Shown in pieces: positions 52,637 to 64,000 of a stretch of DNA of 64,000 nt. Numbering within the stretch: position 1 is the stretch's first letter; each line of letters begins with the position of its first letter. Both the position numbers and the translations under genes were made by a program. This stretch comes from Cyanoderma ruficeps. Lineage: Eukaryota > Chordata > Aves > Passeriformes > Timaliidae. The notes below the pieces were generated by a model, which was not told the origin of the DNA, ran no database searches, and saw only the letters and a program-made list of their open reading frames with translations. The DNA is taken from the NCBI GenBank assembly GCA_008694505.1, contig VZDJ01007747.1, positions 12,358,400-12,422,399 on the forward strand, given 5' to 3'.

Positions 52637-52644
52637 TGACGTCA
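52637..52644. promoter_or_regulatory. Palindromic CRE (TGACGTCA)
   Basis: This is a full consensus cAMP-response element, the site bound by CREB/ATF factors. It sits in the CpG island as is typical of functional CREs. Its presence suggests that the promoter is CREB/ATF-responsive. Confidence 0.7.
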
Positions 52645-55600
52645 CCGCTGCGGCGGACCGCTCTGCCGTCCGCCCACCGCCACAGCGGGCAAGTATTCCG
52701 GCAGGTTTTCGCCCTGATCTTGTTTTTGGGGGTTTTTTTAAGGTTTTGGGGTTTTTTTTTGGTACATCTTTTAAATAGCTGGTCTGAAAAATTTTGATAT
52801 CGGAACATTACCAGATTGTAAAGAAAGCCTTAAAGAAACATCTTGCATTGGACTGCCATCGGATCGGGTTATTCAGCAGATCCAAATCGGTGATGTCACT
52901 GGTATACCCTGCAAACCAAATGTGAATTGCCTTTCTGTTTTGCAATAAATAAACAAGCCTAAATGGGGTACAGAGCTGATGAGGCAGCCAGCAATACTAC
53001 CACTCCCCTGTGTTTTGCAGCGTTAAGCACCATTTCTCAGAAAAAATGACAACATCCTGCCATGCAGGTAACACGAGCAATTTATAGAACATCCCTCCCC
53101 CCATTAAAAAAACGACTCGAGACCAAAATCAAACACAGCCAAACAGCAACAACAGGCGGGAAAAAAAACCAAACAAAACCCTGAAAACCACCCCACCACT
53201 CTCTGTGGTGGGTTGATTCCTCTGCAAACAAGATAACATTACTCTTCCAGGTTCCCCAGTCAAATACTCCTGAAAAAGTACATCTTCATCCACAAAGCCA
53301 ATCTTCCTATTTGCTGTATTTCTCAGCAGTGTTGAATTAAACTGTCAAGTTCCACTAGCAGAGCTACTGGGTCAGGAGATGGGGTCTCTCAGCAACAAGG
53401 CAAAAGCACTGAGATTGTTACTGGACATAAGTGCTCTGAAAGTTGCAGGGTTTGCAGTCAGAGGGGAAAACACTTTTTTGCCAGATCTACAAGTAAAAAT
53501 AGCACAGGTTAAAAACATTAAAAAAAAAGTGAAAAAGGGGGGTAGGTGGAGGGAAGAGTAAAAACATCAGGGAATTGAAAAATATCCTTAACTACTTCAA
53601 GATAAAAGAGAAAATTAGAATGCTCTACCTGCTTTTAAGTTTCAGTTATGCAGCAAAGGGGACATTATAACAATCACAGAGTTTGTAAATCATCTAGTAC
53701 AGAATAAGTATTAAATTTGGCTTCTACTAAATGTACTGGTGTATCCACTGACACTGGATTATAAAATGTTCAGCATCTTGAAAGAAAAAAATTAGCTGTT
53801 TTGTTGAAGGGAACATTACTCTTATGTTTAGTTCATTTAGGCAAGTAGCGCATATATTTGCCATTATTTAATAAGTGTGGCAGACTAAAAAAAATGGGTT
53901 TGACCATTTTTCAATGTTGCATTATATTTTATGGATCATAGAATGCATTTATCTGCTGTAGCAGCTCTTCTGTACTTTCCGAACACTATGCTGGATGTTT
54001 CAGTAAATTCTATCATGTTGAAAGTGTGTTGAAAACAGACCTTATCTTTCTGTTTCTAGAATGTCCAAGCATGATCTTGCTCCCACTGAAATCAGGGACA
54101 AAATTTTTGTTTGATATAATGAAAGGTGGGATTCATTACTCTTGGATCTTACTACTATAAAGTTATCTAAAAAGCAGCTTTTTAAATTCAATGCTTCTAT
54201 AAAAGCAGTTATAGTGTTATCCTCATTTTATGTAGATGCCATGATGCTCGAGATGTAAAAGCAACAAGATCTCAGTTCTGGAACTTGGTCCTGTTCCAGT
54301 TACATCCACTGTGTTGCTTTCTTGCAAATGCCTGATTTGGCCTCCAGAGATGAATAAAAAAGGATTAAGAAATTATACCTGCATGAAAGCACTTGACAAG
54401 AAACAGAATATGTTACTTTATGGAGTGAAAACTGAAGAGTTTGAATGGCATCAGGGAGCAAGCAGGAGGGAAGGGCAAGGAAAAATAGACTGAAAGAAAA
54501 CCTAATTAAGTAAAATAGTTCTTTAATCTTCCTTTTTTTTTTTGCATATGAAGGATTAATGCTCATAATGTCTTTCTACAGAAAAATAAAAGTGTGTGAA
54601 CTCTGACTTTTTAATTCTTCAGCAGAACTGTCACAGCCTGACATAATTTAACTGTGTATTGACTATATTACCATCCCTTATTTAAGCTGTCAAATTTTAC
54701 TTATAATCAAGAGATAATGGTAGAAGAAGATGAAAGAAAAGCAGAGAGAATTCCTGCTAAGGAGAGGCTACACTGAGGTAGATTTAAACACTGAAAAGCA
54801 CAGTAGGAAGAGGGCTAGAAGAAACTATGCACCTGTTCACTGAAAGGCTTCTCAAGGATAAAAGATGCAGATGAAGGACTGAAAGAAGTAAGACAGAGGC
54901 AGAACTGAAGGGTGGGATATGGTAAGAACATTAAAGAAATTATTTCATAAACCCATGAGGGGAGAGATCAGAATGTATTTATACAATTTAATGTACTGAC
55001 AATGAACAGGACTACCACAAAACTGGAGTTTCAGCGGAAACAGAAAACCCTGTCTTCAACCCATTTCCAGTCTCCATCTCCTGAAGTGGTGATGTCTGGC
55101 CCACACATGCCACTAGCTCTGTAGTGTCATCCTACAGCATCATTGCGTGGCCCCTGCCCCCAGCACACAGCTCTACTGCAAATCCCTGTTCCGTGGCTCA
55201 CCCCAGGGAGCTCCATGGCCCACACATCTGCTGGCACTGGACATAGCGCTGTATTTGAAATCACCTCATCCCTCCTCATCTGGATCCAGCCACTGCTGTT
55301 TGAGCCTGATAGACTTTCCTAGCCAAAGGGGTGATTTCAGACTTCGTGTCTGATGATAGATCTGGTTCTTGTGCTGGTAGATCTGGGCCTTAGCAGTGCT
55401 ACAGTATCAAAGTTAATAGGAAATGTTAAGAGCTTGCAGCATGAGTAACAATAGATTTAAAACAACACAAAATTATAGTACAGCTGGCATCTATTGTTGC
55501 TTTTGAATTATTGTTGCTATTGAAGCAGTTGTACAGCTTCCTTTCTACCAGCAGACTTACTACTAATGAGTAGAAAAGTTGTCCATCATTAAAGACCTGA

Positions 55601-56103
55601 TATTACCCCAGCTTTTGCAGTTATCTAGAACTAAAAAAATTGATTGCCTACTTGCTACAAAACAAAATTCATAACACATAGAGTTTCTCAAATCTAATCT
55701 ATTAGTTGACAAAATAGTGTCAAGATAATCAGAAGAAAAGAAAGGAATCTAGTTCACAGGATTTAATGTGAGATGTGTTCACAGGTTAAATGTGAGATGA
55801 GAAAGTTTAATTAGAAGTGCATGAAATAAAATATTTGAGACAAAATTGCTACCTGTGAAATTAGAGGTTTTGTTAGTGGGGTTGAATGCTAAAACAATGT
55901 ATACACATCCTTCTCTCTCTCTTTCTTGCTTACCTCTGAAGATGGATATGGAGGAGAAGAAGGAAGCAATCGAGAGGGAGAACACACTGTATTTTCACAT
56001 CAAAGGGTCCACTGAGCACATCTTATAATATCCAGAAGAGCTAAAAAGTTTAATTCTTGGATTTATCATCTTAGGTTTATGCATTTGCTATTTAATGATG
56101 CAA

Positions 56104-56168
56104 AATTGATGGTTGAACTTGATGATCTTGAAGGACTCTTCTAACCCTGCTGATTCTGTTATTCTATG
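56104..56168 (+). mobile_element. CR1 LINE 3' tail remnant
   Basis: The text 'tggttgaacttgatgatctt' followed by 'gaaggactcttctaaccctg' and 'ctgattctgttattctatga' is the standard last 60 bases of a plus-oriented CR1, ending in the ATTCTATGA-type terminal microsatellite unit. Upstream CR1 sequence is absent. Confidence 0.92.
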
Positions 56169-58865
56169 AAAATGCTATAGTGGGCCACTAGAGAAGACAT
56201 TTTAACAAGGAAATAATGATTTCAAGTAGAATCTCAATGGTTTAATCACAGATCTTGGTTGTAGAAACCCATACATAGACCTGGGTCACTGCTGTAGGGC
56301 CCGAGCACATACCATTACATTAGCAGGTACTGCCTTTAACAAAAAGGCTTCTATGCACTGTTGCTAAGAGCTTGTTCCTATACAGATGTGTAAGAGCATA
56401 AAGTTCTCAGGGAGCCTCTATTCCAGTGCATTAAATTTATCTATTCTGATCTACAATAAAAGGAGATACATAAAATTACATTTGCCAGCTCCTTGCACTT
56501 TCTGCCTTAAAGGAATTCCGCCAAGCCAATTGGAACTGTACAAAACCTGAATAAGGGAACCAGAGAAGCCTCAACACTTTTTTGATTCTAAAATATTTCC
56601 CTCTAGGTTACTTTTTTCTCTTCTCTTCTCTGTAGACTAGAAATCCCACCAGAATTTCTGAAAAAAAAAGTAAAAAAATCAGAAAAAATAGTGTTTTGCA
56701 TTACAAGATACTGGTCCATTATTCTCCCAGTTAGAAAGGCACTTGAACTCTGCAAAGTATAAGTTAAAATGCTCTTTATAATAGCTAAAAAAAAGAAATT
56801 GAGAATAGTGCAGGTAATTTTACCTTCCTTTAGATGCTTAGAGCTCAAAGCTGTGCAGCATTGAACAGGCCCCTGGTCAGTGTGCAGCACACCATGGAGA
56901 CTCTGCCTGTAGAAAAGGCTACCCCACGTTGGTCATTTGAGCTATTATAGGATTTTTTTACCTATGTATAACTATATTCATCATTTCTACTCCTGAACAG
57001 GAAATGGATCTGCAGGAAAACTTCCTACTGCGATTCTAGATAATGGCAAAGCCACCAGGTGCCAAGTGGTAGCAGGCTTGCAGCCTCCTCTGTCACAGTG
57101 AGCTGGCTGGTAGTGTTCTACAGCCACAGGCTTGAGAGCCTGGTGGGATGTGCAGCCCAGCACAGGCCTGAGCATTCTCAGGTTCAGTGTTATCTGGGCC
57201 AATAGCTCTGCAATATGCGAGGGTCTTATGGTGAGTATCACTCCAGGACAGAGGTGTTATCTAGCCTAAATATCTGCTGCCAGTAAAACCCTGGAGATGG
57301 TTTAAATTTATGTGTTTAAAATTCCCATTATAGTCAGTAATGATCTAATCAATACATTCAATAGATTAGAGCAAACAACTAATTTTATCCTAAACTCCTA
57401 GTCTCTAAGAAACTGAGCTACTGACAGGGGGACTCCTGTGAGAAAGAACAGTAATGACATACTGGTCCAGCACTCCAAAGCGAATCTCATCCAAGTGCTA
57501 GATTTGGTAACCAGAGCCTGTCTCCCAGCCTGTTCAGAGTAGTGATTATCGCTGGTTACTGCTTTTTAAAAACTACCACTAATCATCAGCCAGAAAGGGT
57601 CCATCACCTGCTTCTTCCTCACGCAGTGGCTGTTCAGAGTCTACATTGATCAAGTCGTTGAGTTCAAGTGGTACTTTCTGATTTGGCCTGATCTCATTTG
57701 CAAATGTTGGACTCATTGCATTTCATTTCCTGAAAGTAATTCTGGGCAATCCCAATGCTGTAACTACTAACAAACATCAACACCATTGCCAAGGTGGCAA
57801 TTTCTCTGTTAAAATAGTTTATGAAATGTTACTGATTTTAGTCACAGCAGAGACTGTATGCACCTAATAAATCAACTGCGTGAATACAATGAATTAAGCT
57901 TCTTTCAAGTATTTTCTGATTTTGACACCTTTCAGTGAGGACTTCTTAGAAAAAACGGGGGTAGATAACCATCAGTTTGAGTCCCTCATGAAATAATTTG
58001 CTGGATATAATTTCTACCTCAGTTAACATGAGGTAGAAAGGCATATGTTCCCTGCCAGGAATCAAGTGAATAGGATCACTAGTGGGGGAAAAAAAAAAAT
58101 AATTTCTTAGTGAGAAATTAAAATAATATTTACATATTCCCACCAGAGGTCACTCATATCATAGGAATAAAATGAAAGTTACCAAAATTCTAAGTACTCA
58201 TTGATTCTACATATGATGGAAATTGAAATTGTATTTTCAGTCCATGTAAATTTCTATTTCTACTAGTTTTATTGAATAATCATAATTGGGATAAAGGTAT
58301 CCTCCTTTAATAACACCAGTGCAGGAGAAAATACAGAGCTCTGGTAAGAATAAGAAACAACTAGCTGAATAAACTTCTGCTTAGCATTCAGTGACTGAGA
58401 AAAAAACAAGAACAAATTGTGCAAAAACTTAGGGCTCTAGTAGCTAGAACTGATGCTGTAGATAAGACTATGTATGGTGGACATGGATGACAATAAACTG
58501 CAGCATTTCTCCTTGATGCCTTTATTTGTTGAGCTGAAAGTCACAGACAAGCTAGAAAAAGTAGGATTTATTCTCATAGTGTGGTAGAGCTGGACACCTT
58601 GCATAAAGGAGTTATTAGGTATGTCTACATTAATTAAGACTCTTAATAGTAAAAATTCTACTTCTTTTCTGAGTAACTAAAATAAAACACAACATAACAG
58701 CGCTAAATATAATCTCAGAATCCAGAGAAAATTACTTCATGCAGTCAGATGTGATTAGTTCTATTTAAAGAAAAGGTTTCTACCCTTAGCATGTAAAAGA
58801 GAAAGTATTAAAACTGTATTCTGTTTTGCTTCTTTAACTTCTTTCTCCCTATAAAGCACTTCTTA

Positions 58866-59093
58866 GGCCACATCTGTCATACAGCTTCCAGTTTTGGGCC
58901 CCCAACACAAGAAAGGCATCAACAAAAGGGAGTAACTTCAGTAGAGGACTGCCAAAATAAACCCATGAGTGATCTGTCCTGTCCTCATAGCTCACCCTGC
59001 TTTGAACAGGAGGTTTGAGTAGATTGTCTCAGAAGGTCCTTCTAATCTGAATCGTCCTCTTTTACTATATTATGATCCTGTGAACTGGTCCTG
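58866..59093 (+). mobile_element. CR1 LINE 3' end, diverged
   Basis: Plus-strand landmarks of a CR1 3' end occur in order: 'cttccagttttgggccccca' (58887), 'aacacaagaaaggcatcaac' (58904), 'gaacaggaggtttgagtaga' (59006), 'ctcagaaggtccttctaatc' (59027) and a terminal 'attatgatcctgtgaac' (about 59070). The copy is about 230 bp, with many changes and internal deletions. Confidence 0.88.
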
Positions 59094-60814
59094 TGATCTA
59101 CAGAGTGACATTTTTCTACGAGTAACCTCTAGGCAGTTCCAGTCACTCTAGGCCAAAAGAATGAAGTCTAACTAGAAAAGATAAAGGCAACAAGTGTGGA
59201 AATTTGCATTTATAAGTTAGATCTTATCTAAGAGTGAAAATAGGCTAGATCTCTTCACCTGGTGGAAGGGTTGCCTGAAAAGAACTAGAAAAGCATGAAC
59301 AGACAAAAACTGAACGGAAAATTATTTGCTATCTGTCATTAGAAAGGGAGAACATGGATTTCCACATGGACATTTTAAAAATAACAAATGCAAATACTGA
59401 CTTTAAAAATAGTGTTGTTGGATGTTTAGGAGATCAAAAGTCCAGGATGGTGGATAAATGTACAGGGTACATAATCATGACCTTGAATACAACATTTAGT
59501 ATAAGAATATCTTAGTTTATAATTGCCAAAAGATACAATATCAAAAGTGAAAGAATAAATTTATTTTCCTTGTATTTTTTGTATTTATCTCTGCTAGAAG
59601 CTTTTCTTGAAGTATAATACTTAAGGGCCATTCTCTGCACCCACTTCTTGTACTGACTGTTGTTGGATTTGGACAATAGATACTGCTTGAGACTATGACC
59701 AAGTATGGTTGCTATGATCTTCAAGATCATTTAAGTTAAAACATAGCATAGTCTTCTAAGGATAAAAGCAAATGGAAGTTTCACTGGCAGTTGATGTATA
59801 TTGTCAATTTTCTGCCGAGTAAATCATAGACAAAGATTCCTTATCCACATCTTCTCAGTTCCTTCTGCTAAAGAAGAATTTGTCAGGAATTACGTGGTAC
59901 AACAAATCTTCTCAAACAACATGTTGCTTTTCTGCTAAGAGCATGGTAAGAAGACATTTTTTCTTATTTGAGTGTGCATACATGTCAGGTACAGTGGATT
60001 GAAAGAAATCAAGAATTATCTTTGGGACTGTAGTTTCATAGTCCATTGAACACCTTCCTATTGTTTGCATCACTTTGACACAAACACAGCAATGGTGATA
60101 AACTGAGTTGGACCAGGAAATTCTTCTGTCTGAAATATAATTCAAGGAAAAATACTTTTCACTAAACAAGTTCCACACTGCAAACCACCATCTAGCTGCA
60201 CAAACAGTTGGAGGAGGGAAAAAGTAGAAGAGACAAACAAGTGGATGTTGCCCAATAAGTGTCTGTGTATCATAAACCCACATATGTACATGATAACACC
60301 AGGGGGAGTGGTGGTAAAATGCGTTTTGTGACTCCTGTTTGGTGGGATTAGTGCGTTAGTCTGCAGTTCCTTTCAGCCCCTCAGCATGGAGCCACGGTCT
60401 TTGCGAACGAGGTGCAGGTACAGCTAAATGAGTCAATATTCATGTCATTTTACAGTGCTTGGCCTGACAAACTGGGACGTCTGGGGACGGAGCAGCGCCC
60501 CCCCGGAGATCCTCGGGGAGCGCAAAATCCGCCTTTCCCACGTGGCGCTGATTTCTGGTGCCCCCACAGTAACGGGGAATGCGGCTTGCGAGCTCTGAAA
60601 TCTCCCCGGCCGCCGCCCCAGCCGGAACCCGCACGGAACAGTCACACAGTCACAGCATCACTAAGGCCACCCAGCCCAAGCGCCAGCCCAGCAGCACGGC
60701 TGTAAGCCCGAACCCTTGAGCCGCGCCGGCCGGACACGGGTGTCCGTGGGGCACGGGCAGGGCCGGTGAGCCCACACGCCCCGCACGCCCCGCTCCGAGC
60801 CCCGGCCCAGGGCG

Positions 60815-60827
60815 GTTGCCCGGTAAC
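60815..60827. promoter_or_regulatory. RFX X-box (GTTGCC-C-GGTAAC)
   Basis: The inverted repeat GTTGCC...GGTAAC with a one-base spacer fits the X-box consensus GTNRCC(0-3N)RGYAAC bound by RFX transcription factors. RFX2/3-bound X-boxes close to start sites are characteristic of ciliary genes. It lies about 105 bp upstream of the putative splice donor, a usual place for a promoter X-box. Confidence 0.7.
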
Positions 60828-60839
60828 GCGGCGCGCGCG

Positions 60840-60930
60840 CCGCTGAGCGCGGCGGGGGCGGGCGCGCGGGTTGCCCGGAGACGGCGCTGCCGTGCCCGGC
60901 GCTGCTGAGCCCGGCGCCGCGGGCGGACAG
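60840..60930 (+). other. Putative noncoding first exon (donor at 60930/60931)
   Basis: GGCGGACAG|GTGAGGGGG is a near-consensus 5' splice site in the CpG island. The exon start is not determinable from sequence; 60840 is a guess based on the X-box and GC-box positions. No ATG lies between the X-box and the donor, so the exon would be 5' UTR. The gene is not identified. Confidence 0.45.
60870..60882 (+). promoter_or_regulatory. Second X-box-like site
   Basis: GTTGCCCGGAGAC shares its first nine bases with the perfect X-box 55 bp upstream, but the right half-site is degraded (GGAGAC instead of GGTAAC). Two adjacent X-boxes are common in RFX-controlled promoters. This one would be a weaker site. 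Confidence 0.45.
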
Positions 60931-61129
60931 GTGAGGGGGGGAGAGAGACAGGGCCAGCGGCCGGGCCCGGCGAGGCAGGGGAGGTGCGGCGCGGCGTGGC
61001 CTTTCTTGCCCCGCTGGGTGCGGCAGGGCTCGGGAGGTTGTGCGGGGCTCGGCGGGGCCGCGCCGCCCTGCGCCCACCTGCGCTCCGGGACGGAGCGGCC
61101 CCGGGGAGCTCTCGGGGTTGCGGGCGGTG

Positions 61130-64000
61130 TCTGAAGCATCCAGGAGCCATCTGACGGTACTGTCGAGATTTTGCACTGTTTTGAGAACTGTCCTACTGTG
61201 TGTGTCTCTCTCTTCAAACGTGCTTGTACGAAAACACGAACTTAAGATCGAGTAAAGGCGGAGGCAGTAATCTCTGAAAGAAGCAAGCTGCGTGGCAAAC
61301 GCTTGCCCTCCGCAGGGAGGGAGAGCTTTGGGCTTGTTTATACTATAAATGCTTTTCCCAGCTGGGACGAGTGTGGGAGGGGGAAGCAAAATCAAGCTTA
61401 GAGAATTAAAAAAAATCATTCAAGTACAAAAGCAAACTACAAGCTAAAGTAAGCAAGGCTTATGAAAGTGAATTTAAGACAGCAGACTCTGCAAATGAAG
61501 AAATAAGTTTAAGGGTGTTTTTTTCTGTTGAGTAAATTCTTCTAATATCTTAAGAGATGTTGCTTTATATAGATGTTGTCGTGCAGCAATTTGGGAACCT
61601 GTTTTGGAAGGCTTGAAGATGGCAGGTATGGAATCAAAGTCTGAGCAAGATCTTTAATTACTTGTAATGCTGCAGTAAATAACATAATCCAGGATTTTAG
61701 AATCAATAAAGACCATACTGTTCTTAACAATGGGCTTAACTGTGGCATGATATAGAAAATAAATACTTGGAAATGTCCTTTTTTGAATGCTAAACCCTGT
61801 TGCTTCAAGAGTCTTTCAGATTGCCATGCACTTAGGCTTTCAAAAATTTAATGGGCTAGGAAGTTCATTGTGTCTCTTTCCAACTAATTCTAGAGGGTTT
61901 TTATAGGAGTGTTGAGCCTTCTGGTTTTGTACCTTGTTTAAAAAATTGCCGTGACAATATGCAGCTACCTGCTTATCATAAGAGGAATAATTCTGGGGGA
62001 ATAATTCTGATAAGAAACACATATAGTAAACAGTAAGATGTTCTTCAAACTTCAATACAGAGTTATTTTGCTTTAAGTTATTTCTGGTAAGGTGTATTTC
62101 CCAGTGTTTTAAAAAAAGTTCAAGGTTCTAATCCTTGCATTTCCTAATTTTTTGTAGTCCTTAAATAGGGAAAATAAACTTCTGTTGTGACCTTTCTTCC
62201 CTAATTACAGACACAACTGTGTAAGTTACTGATGCATTTTAAGGTTTCTGTTAAAGAATAAGTGCCTTGCACAAATCAGTCTAGATGACTCTGTGTTATT
62301 GCTATTTATATTTTCCACTTCAAAACTGCTCAAAAGCTTCAGTTAAGACTGTCTAAACATGACTATCTTTAACAAATTGTTGTAACCTATATGGAGACAT
62401 GGTGGTATAAAGAACTTGCAAAGGTAATATGAAGCATGTGTGGAACAATACAGTTTATGCAAAAAATTTAAAATATCATCAGACTGTTGTTTTACTTACT
62501 GATTATTTTCCATTTACTAATTATTCTCCCTGATAAGATATCTACAGTCTTCTTCCTCAGTTTCAAAATTCTCTGTGTTCTATTGTACGAAACCTTGGCC
62601 TTTTTGAGCAGTTCTGGCTGTTTAAAGGACCCGTAACACGTGATAAACTTGTCATTTGGTCATCTGCTATGAGGAAAATTCCCACATAGCAAGAACAATG
62701 TAAGAAGGTCCTTGGTGAGTCCTAATGGTCCATTTAACTAAGTATTTTATTTCTAGCAGTGGTAATAGGAAAGGGAAGCTTTCCTATATCTTAGGAATAA
62801 CTTTGGGAAAGCAGTATTTCCTCTTCCTGCAGTCTGTGAATTAAAGTTGATGCGGCCAGTAAGAGCAACTTCACCAAGTCCTGGTGGTGATGTTGTGTAA
62901 CTGACATTGTTTGTTCTATAAAGCAAATACAGGCAGCACAAGAGGAGAAGTAAATATCAACATAATATTTGAATTACAGAAAGCGGCTGCAAGAACTGTG
63001 AATTCCCCTGTGGGGTATAGACAATTCAGTGACATCTATCGCTCAGGCTAGCTGTTATTTATGGTAGCAGCTGAGCTTTTATGACAGAAGCTTTTATGGT
63101 AATCTTTTTCCCCACTTGCATCCTATAAGCACACCTTGACTGTATCCATTTGGGCCATTTATTCCTTATCCTGTTCTAGTACTGGCTGGAGAATTTGGTT
63201 CCTCCGGTATGTGTGGGGTTCATCTGGTTATCAGTAAAGGCCTGTAGAACTTTGCTGACTTTTTTCATTTGTTGATAATATAATTTATTAGTTCTTGAGG
63301 CAGTGTCAAGTGTAGGAACTTGCTTCTTCCAGTTCTTTCTTTGTTATGCTCATGACCTTGACTGCACTGTTGTCTCTGCTAAGTTTCCTCTTTACATTTT
63401 TTCACTTGGGCTACTTTCGTATGTTGGAAACTATGTGTAAGCAAACACATTGATAAATAATGATTTTTAACATCTTCATCAGTGGTGAATGTCTTTATTT
63501 GTTGTCCAGTATCTAATTTCCTATGTAATGATGGTAGAGGCTTTCAGAAGCAGTTGTTGCAGTGAAAAAGGATTGATGTAATCCCTGTTTTTTTCCTTGG
63601 GCTATATATTATAGATCTTGTATTGATGAAGTTAATACTGCCTTTCAGCTGCTTAATTTGTTTTCTTAATGCTTCTACTGACTATAAATTTGCTTCAGGC
63701 TCCAGAACCTTTACCTACCTTCTAGCCACCATGACCAATTTGAACCCAGCTGCTTAGCATGTATGATATCTTGAGTCAAATAACATTTCTATATCTCTGA
63801 TAACTGCCTCCTTGTTTCATTATTTTTTAAACCCCTGTATTTAAATGTTTAAATACATCTCTCTTGAATGTGCTGACCAAACATAATGCATGAATATATA
63901 AATGGTGTTAGACCTCCTTCTGTGTTGACTATGTCTTTCCTAACATGTTGTACGTCTCTTCTGGCTACATCCTGTTGGTGGCTTATACCTTTCCCATGAT
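61130..64000. other. Probable intron of the X-box gene
   Basis: Downstream of the CpG island the sequence returns to AT-rich, unique DNA. Apart from the candidate exon at 61533-61625, no exon, repeat or RNA gene is recognisable through the right edge. Confidence 0.45.
61533..61625 (+). CDS. Candidate second exon carrying a start codon
   Basis: A pyrimidine-rich acceptor (gtgtttttttctgttgag, ending at 61532) is followed by about 93 bases. These end in GAAG ATG GCAG | GTATGG: an ATG at 61619-61621 with purine at -3 and G at +4, then a splice-donor consensus at 61625/61626. With the first exon above, this would give a transcript with an intron of about 600 bp and a protein starting Met-Ala. An alternative acceptor lies at 61554. 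An upstream ATG at 61556-61558 and another at 61573-61575 weaken the case. No downstream exon is recognisable in the window. Confidence 0.25.

Larger units (their letters stand above)
52440..52705. promoter_or_regulatory. CpG island, probable promoter
   Basis: A sharp rise in G+C and CpG density against an AT-rich background runs from about 52440 to 52705. It contains a palindromic CRE, a CTCF-type motif and many CGCG words, and has no TATA box. Two CRE-like sites lie to the left (TGACGTG 52154-52160, TGACGTAA 52275-52282). These are the features of a housekeeping-type promoter. Transcription direction is not clear: a splice-donor-like CATGCAG|GTAACA lies to the right at about 53061-53073 (plus), but no coding exon is recognisable on either side. 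The long minus-strand ORF over the island is a by-product of high G+C. Which gene it serves is unknown. Confidence 0.75.
53100..60290. other. Unique noncoding sequence between the two CpG islands
   Basis: No exon is recognisable. Apart from two CR1 remnants (56.1 and 58.9 kb), I see only unique sequence. A somewhat GC-richer stretch lies at 55.05-55.35 kb and another at 57.0-57.25 kb. ORFs there have no family match. Confidence 0.5.
60465..61130. promoter_or_regulatory. CpG island, probable promoter and first exon
   Basis: A dense CpG-rich block of about 670 bp stands in AT-rich surroundings. It contains an RFX X-box (60815-60827), a second X-box-like site (60870-60882), a GC box GGGGCGGGC (60855-60863) and a strong splice-donor sequence at 60930/60931. 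There is no TATA box. The donor on the plus strand implies transcription to the right, with initiation probably around 60830-60890. Large ORFs on both strands (for example minus 61419-60661) reflect G+C-rich composition rather than genes. Confidence 0.82.

Noticed and set aside
52011..52808. 265-codon minus-strand ORF over the first CpG island
   Set aside because: It crosses a poly-C run and two ambiguous bases, and its alanine/arginine/cysteine-rich middle comes from CGCG-rich DNA. No domain is recognisable and other frames are open too.
53200..53260. Possible LTR start ('tgtggtgggttgattcc')
   Set aside because: It resembles the start of a passerine LTR for only about 15 bases and then diverges completely.
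60642..61419. Three overlapping minus-strand ORFs (166-252 codons) over the second CpG island
   Set aside because: All three frames are open at once and rich in P, A, R and G, as expected from high G+C with few stop codons. The splice signals point to the plus strand.
1..64000. CRISPR arrays, tRNA or rRNA genes, bacterial operons or phage
   Set aside because: None was seen. The repeats present are LINE, LTR and simple-sequence types typical of a bird genome.

Overview
The window is 64 kb of vertebrate nuclear DNA, almost certainly from a bird and probably a passerine. It has no bacterial gene organisation: no ribosome binding sites, no operons, and no long ORF that reads as a conserved protein. 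Most of it is AT-rich unique sequence. Interspersed are pieces of CR1 LINE retrotransposons, the dominant LINE of bird genomes, plus three endogenous-retrovirus LTRs. Two of the LTRs begin like passerine ERV LTRs. Two CpG islands mark promoters near the right end.

Layout. Positions 1-11.9 kb are unique AT-rich sequence with short repeats and some possible conserved noncoding stretches. A 5'-truncated CR1 lies at 11.9-13.0 kb. The next stretch, 13-31 kb, is mostly unique; it carries a CR1 3' end at 23.4-23.9 kb, a rearranged U2-snRNA-like scrap at 16.6 kb and small CR1 tails. A CR1 3' end sits at 31.5-31.9 kb and a complete-looking solo LTR at 32.4-33.2 kb. A CR1 scrap lies at 38.5 kb. A long, old, minus-strand CR1 occupies 42.4-44.9 kb and keeps recognisable endonuclease and reverse-transcriptase sequence; a 534-bp solo LTR with perfect 6-bp target-site duplications is nested inside it. 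A more decayed CR1 lies at 48.9-49.9 kb, a candidate exon at 50.7-50.94 kb, and an LTR fragment at 51.86 kb.

The right end looks genic. A CpG island at about 52.44-52.70 kb holds a palindromic CRE (TGACGTCA) and a very good CTCF-type motif. A second, larger island at about 60.46-61.13 kb holds an RFX X-box inverted repeat, a second X-box-like site, a GC box and a strong splice-donor sequence. This suggests the first exon of a plus-strand gene, possibly one of the ciliary genes that RFX factors control. A candidate short second exon with a start codon lies at 61.53-61.63 kb. I could not identify either gene.

I found no evidence of an undescribed multi-gene system. The best observations are the clean nested LTR insertion with its internal 28-bp-period repeat, the X-box promoter, the CTCF/CRE island, the permuted U2-like fragment, several perfect hairpins, and an unexplained 26-bp exact repeat. 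All of this was read by eye; repeat boundaries without target-site duplications are approximate to about 10-30 bp.
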